Part shown: one piece after another, positions 55,487 through 64,000 of the stretch | Layout of the letters: every line of letters starts with the position of its first letter | Numbering within the stretch: position 1 is the stretch's first letter | From: Lactarius indigo | Taxonomy: Eukaryota > Basidiomycota > Agaricomycetes > Russulales > Russulaceae | Length of the DNA stretch: 64,000 bases | Direction of reading: 5' to 3' | NCBI GenBank assembly: GCA_025766275.1 | Contig: JAFKAC010000004.1 | Coordinates: forward strand, 2,418,001 to 2,482,000 | Program-made: the position numbers and the translations under genes | Notes under the pieces: model-generated | Database searches by the model: none | What the model saw: only the letters and a program-made list of their open reading frames with translations | Told to the model about the DNA's origin: nothing

Positions 55487-57547
55487 GTGGCCGTAACAAC
55501 AAGAGACCAGTGGACGAGCTTCCGTCCTTACTCGCTCCAGAGAAGAGGAGAACGTAACGTCCCCACACGCTTTTTACAAGCGGCCAGTTGGAGGGAGCGA
55601 CAAGAAGAAACCGGATACTTTGTGGAGTTTAACGGACCTAGCAGGTTCCGACCAGTTGAGTTCAATTTCGACCACCTGTGTTGGGTAGAAGTTGCGTGGA
55701 ACCCCATAGACTCTCAGTGGGACGCTATACGACCAGCTGGACCTCGATATCGCTGCGACATCGACGCGCGAGAACTCAACACCAGATCAGATTGGGGCCC
55801 CATCGACGGGCAAATACGAGAACACTCGACCGGAGAAGTAGTGTCTGAAGGAGACAATAGCGAATCAGACAACGAAGAAAGTGAAGGGCGAGAACCGAAT
55901 CAGACGGAAACGAGCGGAGGAGCCGTACAAGATCTCCTCATAGAACGAGCTGAGTCCGCACACATCACTGAGCCAGAACCAATTCACATCCGATCGCCAG
56001 CCATTATGGCAACAATAACACGAGCAATGGAAGAAGTTGCGATGGAAGAGGCGCGCATAATACGCGATGAAGCTAGGGACATCATCATGCCCATCAACCC
56101 AGAAACAGGAGTACGTATGACGGCGGACGACGCCGCAATTTTCAGAGCAATAGGCTCGGACAGAGGAGATCCCCCATCAGGGCGACGACCAGCAATGGAG
56201 TTACCTCCAGGAGTGGGAGGACCGGGAGAAGACCCACCGCCACCACCGGGAGGGGGAGTCCCATTCGATTTGCGAAGAACCGAACCACCAAGGGGACCAC
56301 CCCGCGACCCACCAGGAGGAGGTGGAGGAGGCGGGGATGGCGGTGACGCCGGAGGAGGGGACAGAGGACACCCCAGCGAGAAATTAACCGGCGAGCCACC
56401 CTCTATTTTTGACGGAGACAGACTTAAAGTCGACCAATTCCTTACGCAGTGGCACGTCTATTGGGGCATGAATCTAGACGCCCCCATTATGCGCAACGAC
56501 TACAGGAGGTGTCTCCTGTTCCTCTCGTACATCAAGGGCGGAGCGGTCAGCGAATGGGTTCTATCCTTCCTGAACTGGCTCAATCGGCAAATACAACGGG
56601 GAATCAGCCCCTATACTCGAGGCCTATGGGACGCGGTGGCCGATGGTTTCAGCCAAAGATTCGAAAACACATTGGAACGGGAACAAGCGCAAGCCATACT
56701 ACGAAAAGGCTACAAAATGACCGGAGAGGACATTGACAAGTACGTCAACGATTTTGAACAGTTAGCACGGAAGGCTCATTATCACCTCAACGAACCGCAA
56801 ACCATCGATCTGTTCACATCGGGTCTGCCCAAGGAACTGTTCAAAAACGCGTTCCAATTTGACGAGCCGGTAACATTCGACGACTGGAAGCGAGCTGTCC
56901 TCAAGCGACAAAAGAACTACATTCATCTCAAAGCACGGCTCAACGAATACAAGAATACTACTACCCAACCAAAAAAGCAGACGGGTAACGCAGGATGGGC
57001 ACTCCCGCAGAACCTACCACAGACCAACCCATGGGCCATGGATACCTCCGCTGATCGAGCCAAGGTGCGGCTAGCTGGATCCGAAGACATCGACTTTAAC
57101 AAACCGCCTCATCATGACTGGCCGGCACCGCCTTTTCCCCCACGAGGAGGACCCGGGGCTAGAGGACGAGGAAGAGGCGGATCTAGGAGGGACTTAAGGA
57201 ACGTCCTTTGTTATAACTGTCACGCGCCAGGCCACCTCTCACGAAATTGCCCACACCCCCGACAACAGAGGCAATGGCAAAACGCTCCATCTAGCAGCAG
57301 AATGACGGAGACCGCCTGGCCATTACAATGGCCGGGATCCCCGGGACCCATGTCTCAATACGAACCATCGCTTCCGGGGTATGCGACACCGGCACCCAGC
57401 GCGACACCCGCGCCACAAATCAAAGCGGCAAAAACGGCAGGAGAACAAGCGAAGGAATGGCTGACGCAGGTGGCCAACAGTACGGATGAGGTAAAAGACC
57501 TCATACTTCAAGACCTGTGGGGAAAGGAGGGTTTTCAGAACGCCTGA
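55487..57547 (+). CDS. gag: E2 Gag with N-terminal extension lacking any ATG
   Basis: The frame is closed by a TAA at 55469-55471, so translation must start after it. No ATG exists in any frame until 56006. The GTG at 55487 is the near-cognate codon aligned with E1. Counted from it the protein has 686 residues, the first 173 of them conserved with E1 in position and partly in sequence (TRDQWTSFRPY, GYFVEFNGP, FRPVEFNF, DIDARELN). Then come acidic and Gly/Pro-rich linkers, a capsid-like region (QFLTQWHVYWG ... KYVNDFEQLARKA ... LFTSGLP) and the zinc knuckle C-x2-C-x4-H-x4-C near residues 575-588. The 3' end overlaps pol by 31 nt. Confidence 0.93.
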   Translation: MAVTTRDQWTSFRPYSLQRRGERNVPTRFLQAASWRERQEETGYFVEFNGPSRFRPVEFNFDHLCWVEVAWNPIDSQWDAIRPAGPRYRCDIDARELNTRSDWGPIDGQIREHSTGEVVSEGDNSESDNEESEGREPNQTETSGGAVQDLLIERAESAHITEPEPIHIRSPAIMATITRAMEEVAMEEARIIRDEARDIIMPINPETGVRMTADDAAIFRAIGSDRGDPPSGRRPAMELPPGVGGPGEDPPPPPGGGVPFDLRRTEPPRGPPRDPPGGGGGGGDGGDAGGGDRGHPSEKLTGEPPSIFDGDRLKVDQFLTQWHVYWGMNLDAPIMRNDYRRCLLFLSYIKGGAVSEWVLSFLNWLNRQIQRGISPYTRGLWDAVADGFSQRFENTLEREQAQAILRKGYKMTGEDIDKYVNDFEQLARKAHYHLNEPQTIDLFTSGLPKELFKNAFQFDEPVTFDDWKRAVLKRQKNYIHLKARLNEYKNTTTQPKKQTGNAGWALPQNLPQTNPWAMDTSADRAKVRLAGSEDIDFNKPPHHDWPAPPFPPRGGPGARGRGRGGSRRDLRNVLCYNCHAPGHLSRNCPHPRQQRQWQNAPSSSRMTETAWPLQWPGSPGPMSQYEPSLPGYATPAPSATPAPQIKAAKTAGEQAKEWLTQVANSTDEVKDLILQDLWGKEGFQNA

Positions 57548-60500
57548 ACCCGTCAGTCTGGGTGAGGGCTTTACAATGTAATTCCGTAATCGTGACAACG
57601 CGCTATCGATCTTTGCGAATCCCAGTGACTGTCCACACGAATTACCAAACGACTGAAACAAACGCACTGGTGGACTCCGGAGCCACCGACAATTTCATCC
57701 GACCAAGAATGGCGGCCCGGGCAGGAATCCCGATATGGCCCTTAGAAACGCCTCGTAAAATATGGAATATAGACAACACGGAAAACAAAGCTGGGTTAAT
57801 CACTCATTACGTTAACCTAGAGGTGAAGACACACGGACAGATTAAAAAAATGACCTTTTTGGTCACCGACCTCGGCAGCGAAGACATGGTGCTGGGCTAT
57901 CCATGGCTGAGCGCTTTCGAACCGACGATTAGTTGGGCAACAGCAACCATGCACCCGGACATGCAACCGGTAGTTCTGGCTACTACTGAGGACCTACTCA
58001 CGACACCCGCCGTGCGGGCTCTAATCGTAGCAGAGAGAGAAGCAATCATCCAAGAATTAGAGGAAGAGGAAATCCTTGTAAGGGCCACCGCCTCGACAGA
58101 ACTAGCAATATCAGCAAAACAACAGCAAACGGCAGCAGTGCTACCGCCGGTATATGCAGAGTACAGTACGCTGTTTAACGAGCAGGCCTCGCATCGATTC
58201 CCTCCGTCTCGACCCTGGGATCATGCTATTGACTTCAAGCCATCGGCGCCAGCGGCGATCGATTGCAAAATCTACCCCATGACGCAAAAGGAAGAGGGCG
58301 AATTGAAAGAATTCCTTGACGAAAAATTGAAACAGGGATACCTACGCCCTTCTATCTCCCCGTACGCATCATCTTTCTTCTTTATCAAAAAGAAGGACGG
58401 AAAGCTACGCCCGGTACAGGACTACCGTGTCATCAACTCACACACCATCCGCAACCAATATCCGCTACCTCTTATTCAGGACCTCATTCTGGACCTCAGC
58501 AACGCCCACATCTACACCAAGCTTGACATCCGCTGGGGCTATAACAACATCCGCATTCGCGACGGAGATCAGGAGAAAGCGGCATTCAAAACCAAATTCG
58601 GCCTTTTTGAACCTACGGTCATGTTCTTCGGTCTCACCAATTCCCCTGCAACCTTCCAGGCAATGATGAATCACATCTACCGCGACACGATCGCAAAGCA
58701 CGAACGCCTGGGGACTACGATACGTGTTTACATGGACGATATCGGCATAGCCACTCATTTTGACCATGATCTGGCAGCTCACATCGCCGCCGTACGCGAC
58801 GTACTGCGCGTCGCACGCGAACACGATCTCTACTTCAAACTGGAGAAGTGCCTGTTCCACCAACCGCGGATGGATTACCTGGGGGTAATCCTTGAAAGGG
58901 GGGTGACCCGAATGGACCCTGTAAAAGTTCAAGGCATCAAAGACTGGCCCAAGCCAACAACAGTCAAAGACGTTCGATCGTTCCTGGGCTTCTGCAACTT
59001 TTACAGGCTTTTCATCCGCGGATTCGCAACCCATGCTAAACCACTCACCAAACTGACCAGGAAAGACGAAGAATGGAGGTGGACTGACGAAGAAAACAAC
59101 GCATTCAATACCCTCAAACGTCTCGTGACCGAGGAACCGGTATTGGCGCATCCGGTCCTCCAAGACCCGTTTGAATTGGAAGTTGACGCTTCCGGATATG
59201 CGGTGGGAGCCGTACTTTTACAACGAAAGTCTGACGGAAAACGACACCCCATAGGCTATTACTCAGCCACGCTCTCGGAGGCAGAGCGAAACTACGACAT
59301 CTACGACTTGGAGTTGCTCGCAATAGTCAAAGCATTGCGAAACTGGAGACCGCTGCTCGCCGGAGCTCCGCATAAAATCAAGATTTATTCGGACCACCTC
59401 AACCTACAATATTGGAGGTCGCCACAGAAAATTAGCAGGCGAGTTGCCAGGGAGGTACTCGAACTCTCTGAGTACGACTTCGAGATTCACCACATCAAAG
59501 GAAAAAACAACGGTCGAGCAGACGCACTCTCAAGACGACCCGACTACAATCAGGGAGAAAACGACAACAGCGAAGTGGTTGTCCTGCCTCCCGAGGTCTT
59601 CGTGAGAACTCTCAACATCGCACGCACCTTCACCGCAAATCCAAACATGCTCCAACCACGCCACCAACAAGACAACGAAGTAATCAAGGTATGGGTAGAC
59701 CCCCATAATCTCAAAAAGATAGAAGGGGAATGGTATAAAGACGGCAGGTTCGTAATCACCGGACCAGCCTCAACATATCGGGTACTAATACATGACCACC
59801 ACGACTTACCAATACACGGCCACCCCGGAGTGGCAAGAACGCAGCGAATCCTGGAACGACATTACTGGTGGCCGCGACTACGAAAAGACGTATATGAGTA
59901 CGTCCAAGGCTGTGCGGAATGTCAGCGAAACAAAGTGAACACGAGGCCCATACGAGCGGCGCTACATCCCATCACACCGGTACTGGACGCCGTCCCCTTT
60001 CAAACCATAGCCATGGATTTTATCACCAAACTACCGTCGTCACAAGGGTATGACAGCATACTAACAGTCACGGACCACGACTGCAGCAAGGCCTCCATCT
60101 TCATCCCCTGTAAAGAAGAGATAACAGCTGAGGAAACCGCAGCCCTGTACGTTGCTCACGTGTTTAAACGCTTCGGATTACCGCGCAAGTGCATTAGTGA
60201 CAGGGATCCACGATTTGCGTCAAAATTCACCAGAGAAGTATGCCGAGTCCTGGGCATCCAGCAAAACATATCAACAGCATATCACCCACGGACCGATGGA
60301 CAGTCCGAGCGCACTAATCAGTGGTTGGAACAGTACCTGCGCTTCTGGGTAAATGAGCGACAAGATAACTGGGTTGCTTATCTGCCAATCGCCGAATTCG
60401 CTCACAATAACTGGCCACATGAGCACACGAAACAATCCCCATTTCAGCTTCTGATGGGATATAACCCACAAGCGGATTGGACCGATAAGCCATCTCCCCT

Positions 60501-62262
60501 TCCGCAAGTCACGAGACGACTGACACAGCTGAAAGAGGCTAGAGAGGATGCCCAGCGCCTCATGAAACGAGCTCAAGAAGCATGGGTACGCAACAAAGAT
60601 ACGCCCAGTTTCAAGATAGGAGACCTCGTGTGGCTGGAAGGGAAGCACCTTCGAACCAACCAGCCCACGGCGAAATTAGCGGCGCGACGCCACGGACCGT
60701 TCCGGGTGACACAGGTGATGTCTCCTTACAATTATCGATTGGAACTCCCCACGCAGTGGAGCATTCACCCAGTGTTCCACATCGATCTTCTCACGCCCTA
60801 CAAACAAACTCCTCTTCACGGGGAAAATTTCACACGACCACCGCCCGAACTGATCGATGGAGAGGAGGAGTACGAAGTCGAGGCCATTCTGGACTCTCGG
60901 CATTTCGGCAGAGGAAGAAGGCTCCAATATCTCGTCAAGTGGAAGGGATACCCGGACTCGGAGAATCAGTGGGTCAACAAAGATGACGTCTTTGCACCAG
61001 AAGCGCTTCGCCTCTATCAGGAAGCGCAAGCACACGGAGCAACGGTTATAAGGGGCTCCGCCCGCGCAGAGGAAAGTCATCCCCTATTCCTTCGCTCTGC
61101 AACCTCTACTCTTATGCCCACTTCTCCTCTACGACATGTCACCCAAGCGCTACTCCTCGACTCCCTTGCCGAAGACGCTCGGGCCCTCCTCGCAGAAGAC
61201 GACGAGACTGAGGTTCCCAACACCCAAATCACCCCGTACACACCTGTCGGCCAGCCGGAGAGCCGTATCACCGCACAAGAATGGGCAAACGTTCTTGCCC
61301 GATTCCCAGACCCCACGCAACAGCCCGATGACGAGTCCGCCGTCGTCCACGTCTTCCGCGACGAACATGGGGCGCGCGAGCCCATCGCCGCCATCCCCCC
61401 AAGCGACGACCTCGTCGGCGTTCGCGGAGTTTTCCCGCGCAACGACGAGCGTTCAAGCTCTCCTGGAGTACGAGTTGGACGGATGGAGGAGGGTAGCGGC
61501 GGAGTGGCAGAAGGAACAGCTAGACTCAGCCGCGGCCCGACTGAGAGAGATGCGAGAGTGGCGGCAGCGATGGAAGCTGCTGAGGCTGGCCATGACGACG
61601 ACGATTACTACCCGGCACGCCATGCCTTCCTTCGAACGAAAAGCGACCCTACTAATCCCCGCATCACACCCTGGCTCATCAATTCCGACGGGTCCGCCAT
61701 GTATCGAGGACGTGTGCGTGTACCAGGCGCCGCGGACCACCGTCCCTTCACCGCCGCTGACGACCCCGCGCACGTTATTGCGCCTGAGGGGTTCAGGGCA
61801 AATCGACGACCCCATCACATTCCATACCCCATCACCGGGCCCGACGGAGTAGAAAGGGACGCCTCTCACGTCCAGATTATTGGAGGGGCGGACCCCCTCA
61901 TACTCGGGGTGATACCGGGTTCCCCCCATCTGTATGGTAAGCCCCTCTACGCCGAGCCACACGTCAACGCCGCCTTGCGCCCCACATACCCCCACGAGGA
62001 CCTCGTCATCCTCGCTGCGGACAAGATTACGGACCGCGCCCTCAACCGCATCAACGACAAGACGCTTACCGCAGAAGTCACGCGCTACCGCGCGGCCAGT
62101 TTCGAACTGGAGCGACTTCGCGCCAGGGTAGCTCAACTCCGCGACATGATCGCGTGCGCCCAAAGCGACCGACAAGACTCCATTTATCGACTGGAGCGCG
62201 CTACGGCACTCGAGCGCATCGCCGACGAACAGCGTGACTGGCCAGCTAGAGACTTTCGGTGA
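57517..62262 (+). CDS. pol: E2 Pol polyprotein: protease, reverse transcriptase, RNase H, integrase, chromodomain, extra C-terminal module
   Basis: The open frame has 1581 codons; as a Gag-Pol fusion its own first codon is not used. Motifs are the protease DSGAT (residue 53), the reverse transcriptase YMDD (residue 405), the RNase H block LEVDASG (about 555), the integrase H-H-C-C finger (CAECQ), the integrase D834, D895 and E931 (D,D35E), and a chromodomain (YEVEAILDSR ... WKGYPDSENQW, about 1117-1170). A variable acidic region follows, then a module at about 1420-1581 (APEGFRANRRP, ASHVQI, LYGKPLYAEPH, and a coiled-coil-like DSIYRLERA end) that is also present, cut off, in E1. Chromodomain integrases of this type are known to steer integration to modified chromatin. 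Confidence 0.96.
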   Translation: MGKGGFSERLNPSVWVRALQCNSVIVTTRYRSLRIPVTVHTNYQTTETNALVDSGATDNFIRPRMAARAGIPIWPLETPRKIWNIDNTENKAGLITHYVNLEVKTHGQIKKMTFLVTDLGSEDMVLGYPWLSAFEPTISWATATMHPDMQPVVLATTEDLLTTPAVRALIVAEREAIIQELEEEEILVRATASTELAISAKQQQTAAVLPPVYAEYSTLFNEQASHRFPPSRPWDHAIDFKPSAPAAIDCKIYPMTQKEEGELKEFLDEKLKQGYLRPSISPYASSFFFIKKKDGKLRPVQDYRVINSHTIRNQYPLPLIQDLILDLSNAHIYTKLDIRWGYNNIRIRDGDQEKAAFKTKFGLFEPTVMFFGLTNSPATFQAMMNHIYRDTIAKHERLGTTIRVYMDDIGIATHFDHDLAAHIAAVRDVLRVAREHDLYFKLEKCLFHQPRMDYLGVILERGVTRMDPVKVQGIKDWPKPTTVKDVRSFLGFCNFYRLFIRGFATHAKPLTKLTRKDEEWRWTDEENNAFNTLKRLVTEEPVLAHPVLQDPFELEVDASGYAVGAVLLQRKSDGKRHPIGYYSATLSEAERNYDIYDLELLAIVKALRNWRPLLAGAPHKIKIYSDHLNLQYWRSPQKISRRVAREVLELSEYDFEIHHIKGKNNGRADALSRRPDYNQGENDNSEVVVLPPEVFVRTLNIARTFTANPNMLQPRHQQDNEVIKVWVDPHNLKKIEGEWYKDGRFVITGPASTYRVLIHDHHDLPIHGHPGVARTQRILERHYWWPRLRKDVYEYVQGCAECQRNKVNTRPIRAALHPITPVLDAVPFQTIAMDFITKLPSSQGYDSILTVTDHDCSKASIFIPCKEEITAEETAALYVAHVFKRFGLPRKCISDRDPRFASKFTREVCRVLGIQQNISTAYHPRTDGQSERTNQWLEQYLRFWVNERQDNWVAYLPIAEFAHNNWPHEHTKQSPFQLLMGYNPQADWTDKPSPLPQVTRRLTQLKEAREDAQRLMKRAQEAWVRNKDTPSFKIGDLVWLEGKHLRTNQPTAKLAARRHGPFRVTQVMSPYNYRLELPTQWSIHPVFHIDLLTPYKQTPLHGENFTRPPPELIDGEEEYEVEAILDSRHFGRGRRLQYLVKWKGYPDSENQWVNKDDVFAPEALRLYQEAQAHGATVIRGSARAEESHPLFLRSATSTLMPTSPLRHVTQALLLDSLAEDARALLAEDDETEVPNTQITPYTPVGQPESRITAQEWANVLARFPDPTQQPDDESAVVHVFRDEHGAREPIAAIPPSDDLVGVRGVFPRNDERSSSPGVRVGRMEEGSGGVAEGTARLSRGPTERDARVAAAMEAAEAGHDDDDYYPARHAFLRTKSDPTNPRITPWLINSDGSAMYRGRVRVPGAADHRPFTAADDPAHVIAPEGFRANRRPHHIPYPITGPDGVERDASHVQIIGGADPLILGVIPGSPHLYGKPLYAEPHVNAALRPTYPHEDLVILAADKITDRALNRINDKTLTAEVTRYRAASFELERLRARVAQLRDMIACAQSDRQDSIYRLERATALERIADEQRDWPARDFR
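57529..57535 (+). promoter_or_regulatory. E2 gag-pol -1 frameshift slippery heptamer
   Basis: G GGT TTT in the gag frame, 9 nt before the gag TGA, in the gag-pol overlap. Pol is in the -1 frame. It is identical to E1. Confidence 0.75.
61136..61852 (+). CDS. Overlapping +1-frame ORF at the pol 3' end of E2
   Basis: This 238-codon frame is shifted +1 within pol. It is similar to 14129-13281 of E1 in its central Trp-rich segment (WRRVAAEWQKEQLDSAAARL against WKEMAARWQREQLHIAACRR) and in a GSGQIDDPITF motif near the end. The N-terminal part is low-complexity Ser/Pro/Thr-rich. It begins with ATG. No product is known to me. Confidence 0.4.
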   Translation: MSPKRYSSTPLPKTLGPSSQKTTRLRFPTPKSPRTHLSASRRAVSPHKNGQTFLPDSQTPRNSPMTSPPSSTSSATNMGRASPSPPSPQATTSSAFAEFSRATTSVQALLEYELDGWRRVAAEWQKEQLDSAAARLREMREWRQRWKLLRLAMTTTITTRHAMPSFERKATLLIPASHPGSSIPTGPPCIEDVCVYQAPRTTVPSPPLTTPRTLLRLRGSGQIDDPITFHTPSPGPTE

Positions 62263-62278
62263 GTCGGGGCCTCACGCT

Positions 62279-62291
62279 GAGAGGAGGGTGA
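62279..62291 (+). other. E2 polypurine tract
   Basis: A purine-rich run (gagaggagggtga) lies directly before the 3' LTR. Confidence 0.75.
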
Positions 62292-62803
62292 TGTTACGTT
62301 TCGGTTCATACGGGCTGCATGACTCATACCCTTACTGTACCGGTTGTCACTACGGCTGTAAGGTATATTAGTGACGGACTTACTTACGGTGATACGGTAG
62401 TACGATAGGCGATAAGGGCTCGATAGCTGATTGATGACAGGCGCCACTAATACTGGTAGTAGTGGTACTTGGATTGAGATACTTACGCGATACGTTGGAC
62501 GCTAGTTACTGTGACTCATAGCCGCGCTTGTAAGCCGGCTCGACTTGTATTTAAGCAGTCTTGTGAAGACCAAGATACGCCATCTTGGTCTTCTTGAATC
62601 GTCACTTGTCTTCCGTTCTCTAGCATCTTCCTCTCCCTCTCTAAGATTCCTAGCTTAAGACTTCATAAGCTTGCCGGTGTACCTCCGCGTATTCACTGAG
62701 GCAAGGACTTGGACCTTCGCGTCTTCAAGTTGGCAGCAGACATACCGCTAAGTCGTTACCGCCATTCGAGCTCAAGTCGAGCTGACGTTGTGACAACGTT
62801 ACA
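62292..62803 (+). repeat. E2 3' LTR
   Basis: 512 bp, identical to the 5' LTR except at 62308 (A here, G at 54972). Confidence 0.97.
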
Positions 62804-63200
62804 CCTCGGCCACGCCGCCTGTCACCGTACCTGCGCTGTCTCAGTCGCGACGCTTACCGTCCACATTCTGTCCCAAGCCATCACCAAGAGTCTACCTCTC
62901 CCGCGTCGATACAGGTAGAGGTGAGTATTCATGTCGTTTTCTAGATGCGTCCATGTGGTCACCACTCTCTTCAGAACCACCCCTCTCCGTCGCACCAACA
63001 ACTGGACCGGGAGCTTCTGGAGTCACGCTCCGGGCCTCCTCCCTCCGTCGTCGTTACGGTCGCGACCCGACCTTTAGGCCGCCCCGTCCTGCTGCCGTTG
63101 CAGAGGTGCAACGGTGGCGAGCCCTGAGAGGACCGCTGAGAGGTGTCGGCCCTGCGACAAGACGAAGCGGGGCAGGGCGGGAGTGGACCACTACTTCCTC
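62804..63200 (+). repeat. Dispersed repeat R1, copy E (diverged), target of E2
   Basis: It parallels copies A, B and C around the gatgcag/gatacag word, the ccactctc..aaccac stretch, the cgacccgac..ttaggccgcc stretch and gcgggagtgg. The divergence is clearly higher than among A, B and C. Its left part should lie before 54956. Confidence 0.6.
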
Positions 63201-64000
63201 TTCCTCCCCTTTCTTGCGGATATTGTATATCACCTTTCGAACTTACACCGATTCGAGTCTGTACATGTACAAGTGATTGTTAGTTGTAGAATTAATATGC
63301 AAAATATGTCTGTGTTATTGGCAAGTGTGAATCTGCGCGATGCCTTTGTGTGCTGTGTCTTTGAGTTGGGCTTGATCGCTTGATCTCTCAAGCCATTGAT
63401 GAGATGTTCCGAGGGCCTTTGCCTGTGTCTGTTTGTGAGTTGAGGTGTTCCGATGTCGAGCGAGATGTCGTGTATTGTATGTTGAGATTTCAACGTCTTG
63501 AGTTGAGACGTCTCGAGTCGCTGACTCATGATGTCACGATGTCGGCTGTCGGCCTGGATATCTCTTCAATGAAATCCGTAGATTAATTGGGAATAAATTG
63601 TAAATATGAGTCACTATGTCATCACAATGAACAACATGGATTTATTAATAATATATGTGTGGAGCATATTGAAAGTTAATTGTGAGTTATATTGTGGATA
63701 CTTTTACAATATATCTGGTGGCATAAGCCTTTGCACATTGGAGAGTATATTGTAAATAAGTTTACAATATTTTACACAACAACTGTTTAGACATTTCTGG
63801 GATATGCTTCTTATAAAATTAGCATATAAACTCACATAACATTGTACTATGCCCACAGTGAGAAGTGTGCAGACGATGTGATTTCGGCTCGACGGATGGT
63901 CAAAGGTGCGTTGTTGTTTATTCCTTGGATACTTTATCCTCACTCCCCCCAGGTCCAAAGCACGGATGGACGCATCATCTCAACAGAGTGTGCATGCATG
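63201..64000. other. No supported gene; AT-rich at the end
   Basis: Short frames only. Positions 63590-63850 are AT-rich with repeated words (ttgtgagttatattgtg, tacaatat). Confidence 0.4.

Larger units (their letters stand above)
54956..62803 (+). mobile_element. Ty3/Gypsy chromodomain LTR retrotransposon E2, full length (7848 bp)
   Basis: Two 512-bp LTRs (start TGTTACG, end CGTTACA) differ at one CpG position (54972 G, 62308 A). The element is flanked by a perfect 5-bp target duplication (cctcg at 54951-54955 and 62804-62808). Gag and pol are intact, and pol ends in one long frame with no stop. LTR and protein divergence from E1 show a separate but related family. It is the best candidate in the window for an active retrotransposon. 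Confidence 0.98.

Overview
The window reads as a transposon-rich stretch of a basidiomycete genome, most likely Agaricomycetes. The evidence is the many short GT-AG introns (about 45-60 nt), a Plavaka-type transposase, a CACTA/Tnp2-like transposase, chromodomain Ty3/Gypsy elements, and host gene types I know from mushroom genomes (double-BTB protein, small WD40 protein with a C-terminal membrane segment, NTPase-nuclease protein). Species cannot be told from the sequence. All family assignments come from motif recognition; no database search was run.

Layout. 1-2.9 kb: a truncated CACTA copy fused to an inverted copy of a dispersed repeat that I call R1. 4.2-5.0 kb: a decayed coiled-coil gene. 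5.3-8.9 kb: a Plavaka transposase gene (minus). 9.9-11.5 kb: a five-exon hypothetical gene. 12.4-20.2 kb: full-length chromodomain Gypsy element E1 (minus). 23.7-25.5 kb: an uncharacterised multi-exon gene (minus). 26.3-26.9 kb: R1 copy D. 27.9-29.5 kb: a broken double-BTB gene (minus). 29.8-31.4 kb: an intact WD40 gene. 34.4-37.3 kb: a P-loop NTPase plus nuclease gene of the Crinkler-like class with one premature stop. 37.6-40.6 kb: gene and CACTA fragments, then R1 copy B carrying a solo LTR. 41.4-45.4 kb: the CACTA transposase. 46.7-48.5 kb: a small intact gene and fragments of TGS1-like and Plavaka genes. 48.5-51.4 kb: R1 copy C. 52.2-53.3 kb: a four-exon unknown gene. 55.0-62.8 kb: full-length Gypsy element E2 (plus), inserted in R1 copy E. 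The rest is AT-rich or without recognisable genes.

E1 and E2 are two related but distinct families. Each has LTRs that differ from each other at one position, intact gag, a conserved G_GGT_TTT slippery site at the gag end with pol in the -1 frame, and an 11-nt primer site that matches the inferred mRNA 5' end (Tf1-type self-priming). The most unusual shared trait is the 5' region. From the inferred transcription start there is no ATG in any sense frame for about 760-780 nt, yet 173 codons of this stretch are a conserved Gag N-terminal domain in both families, and the first ATG falls at the same aligned codon. This predicts a long non-AUG-initiated Gag and a short AUG-initiated Gag. Both elements also carry a +1-frame ORF overlapping the pol 3' end with similarity between families, and a conserved Pol C-terminal module beyond the chromodomain.

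The recent duplicates checked (two LTR pairs and a 461-bp CACTA duplicate) differ at six positions, all C/T or G/A transitions at CpG. This points to methyl-CpG decay, which also fits the single stop near the end of the E1 Pol.
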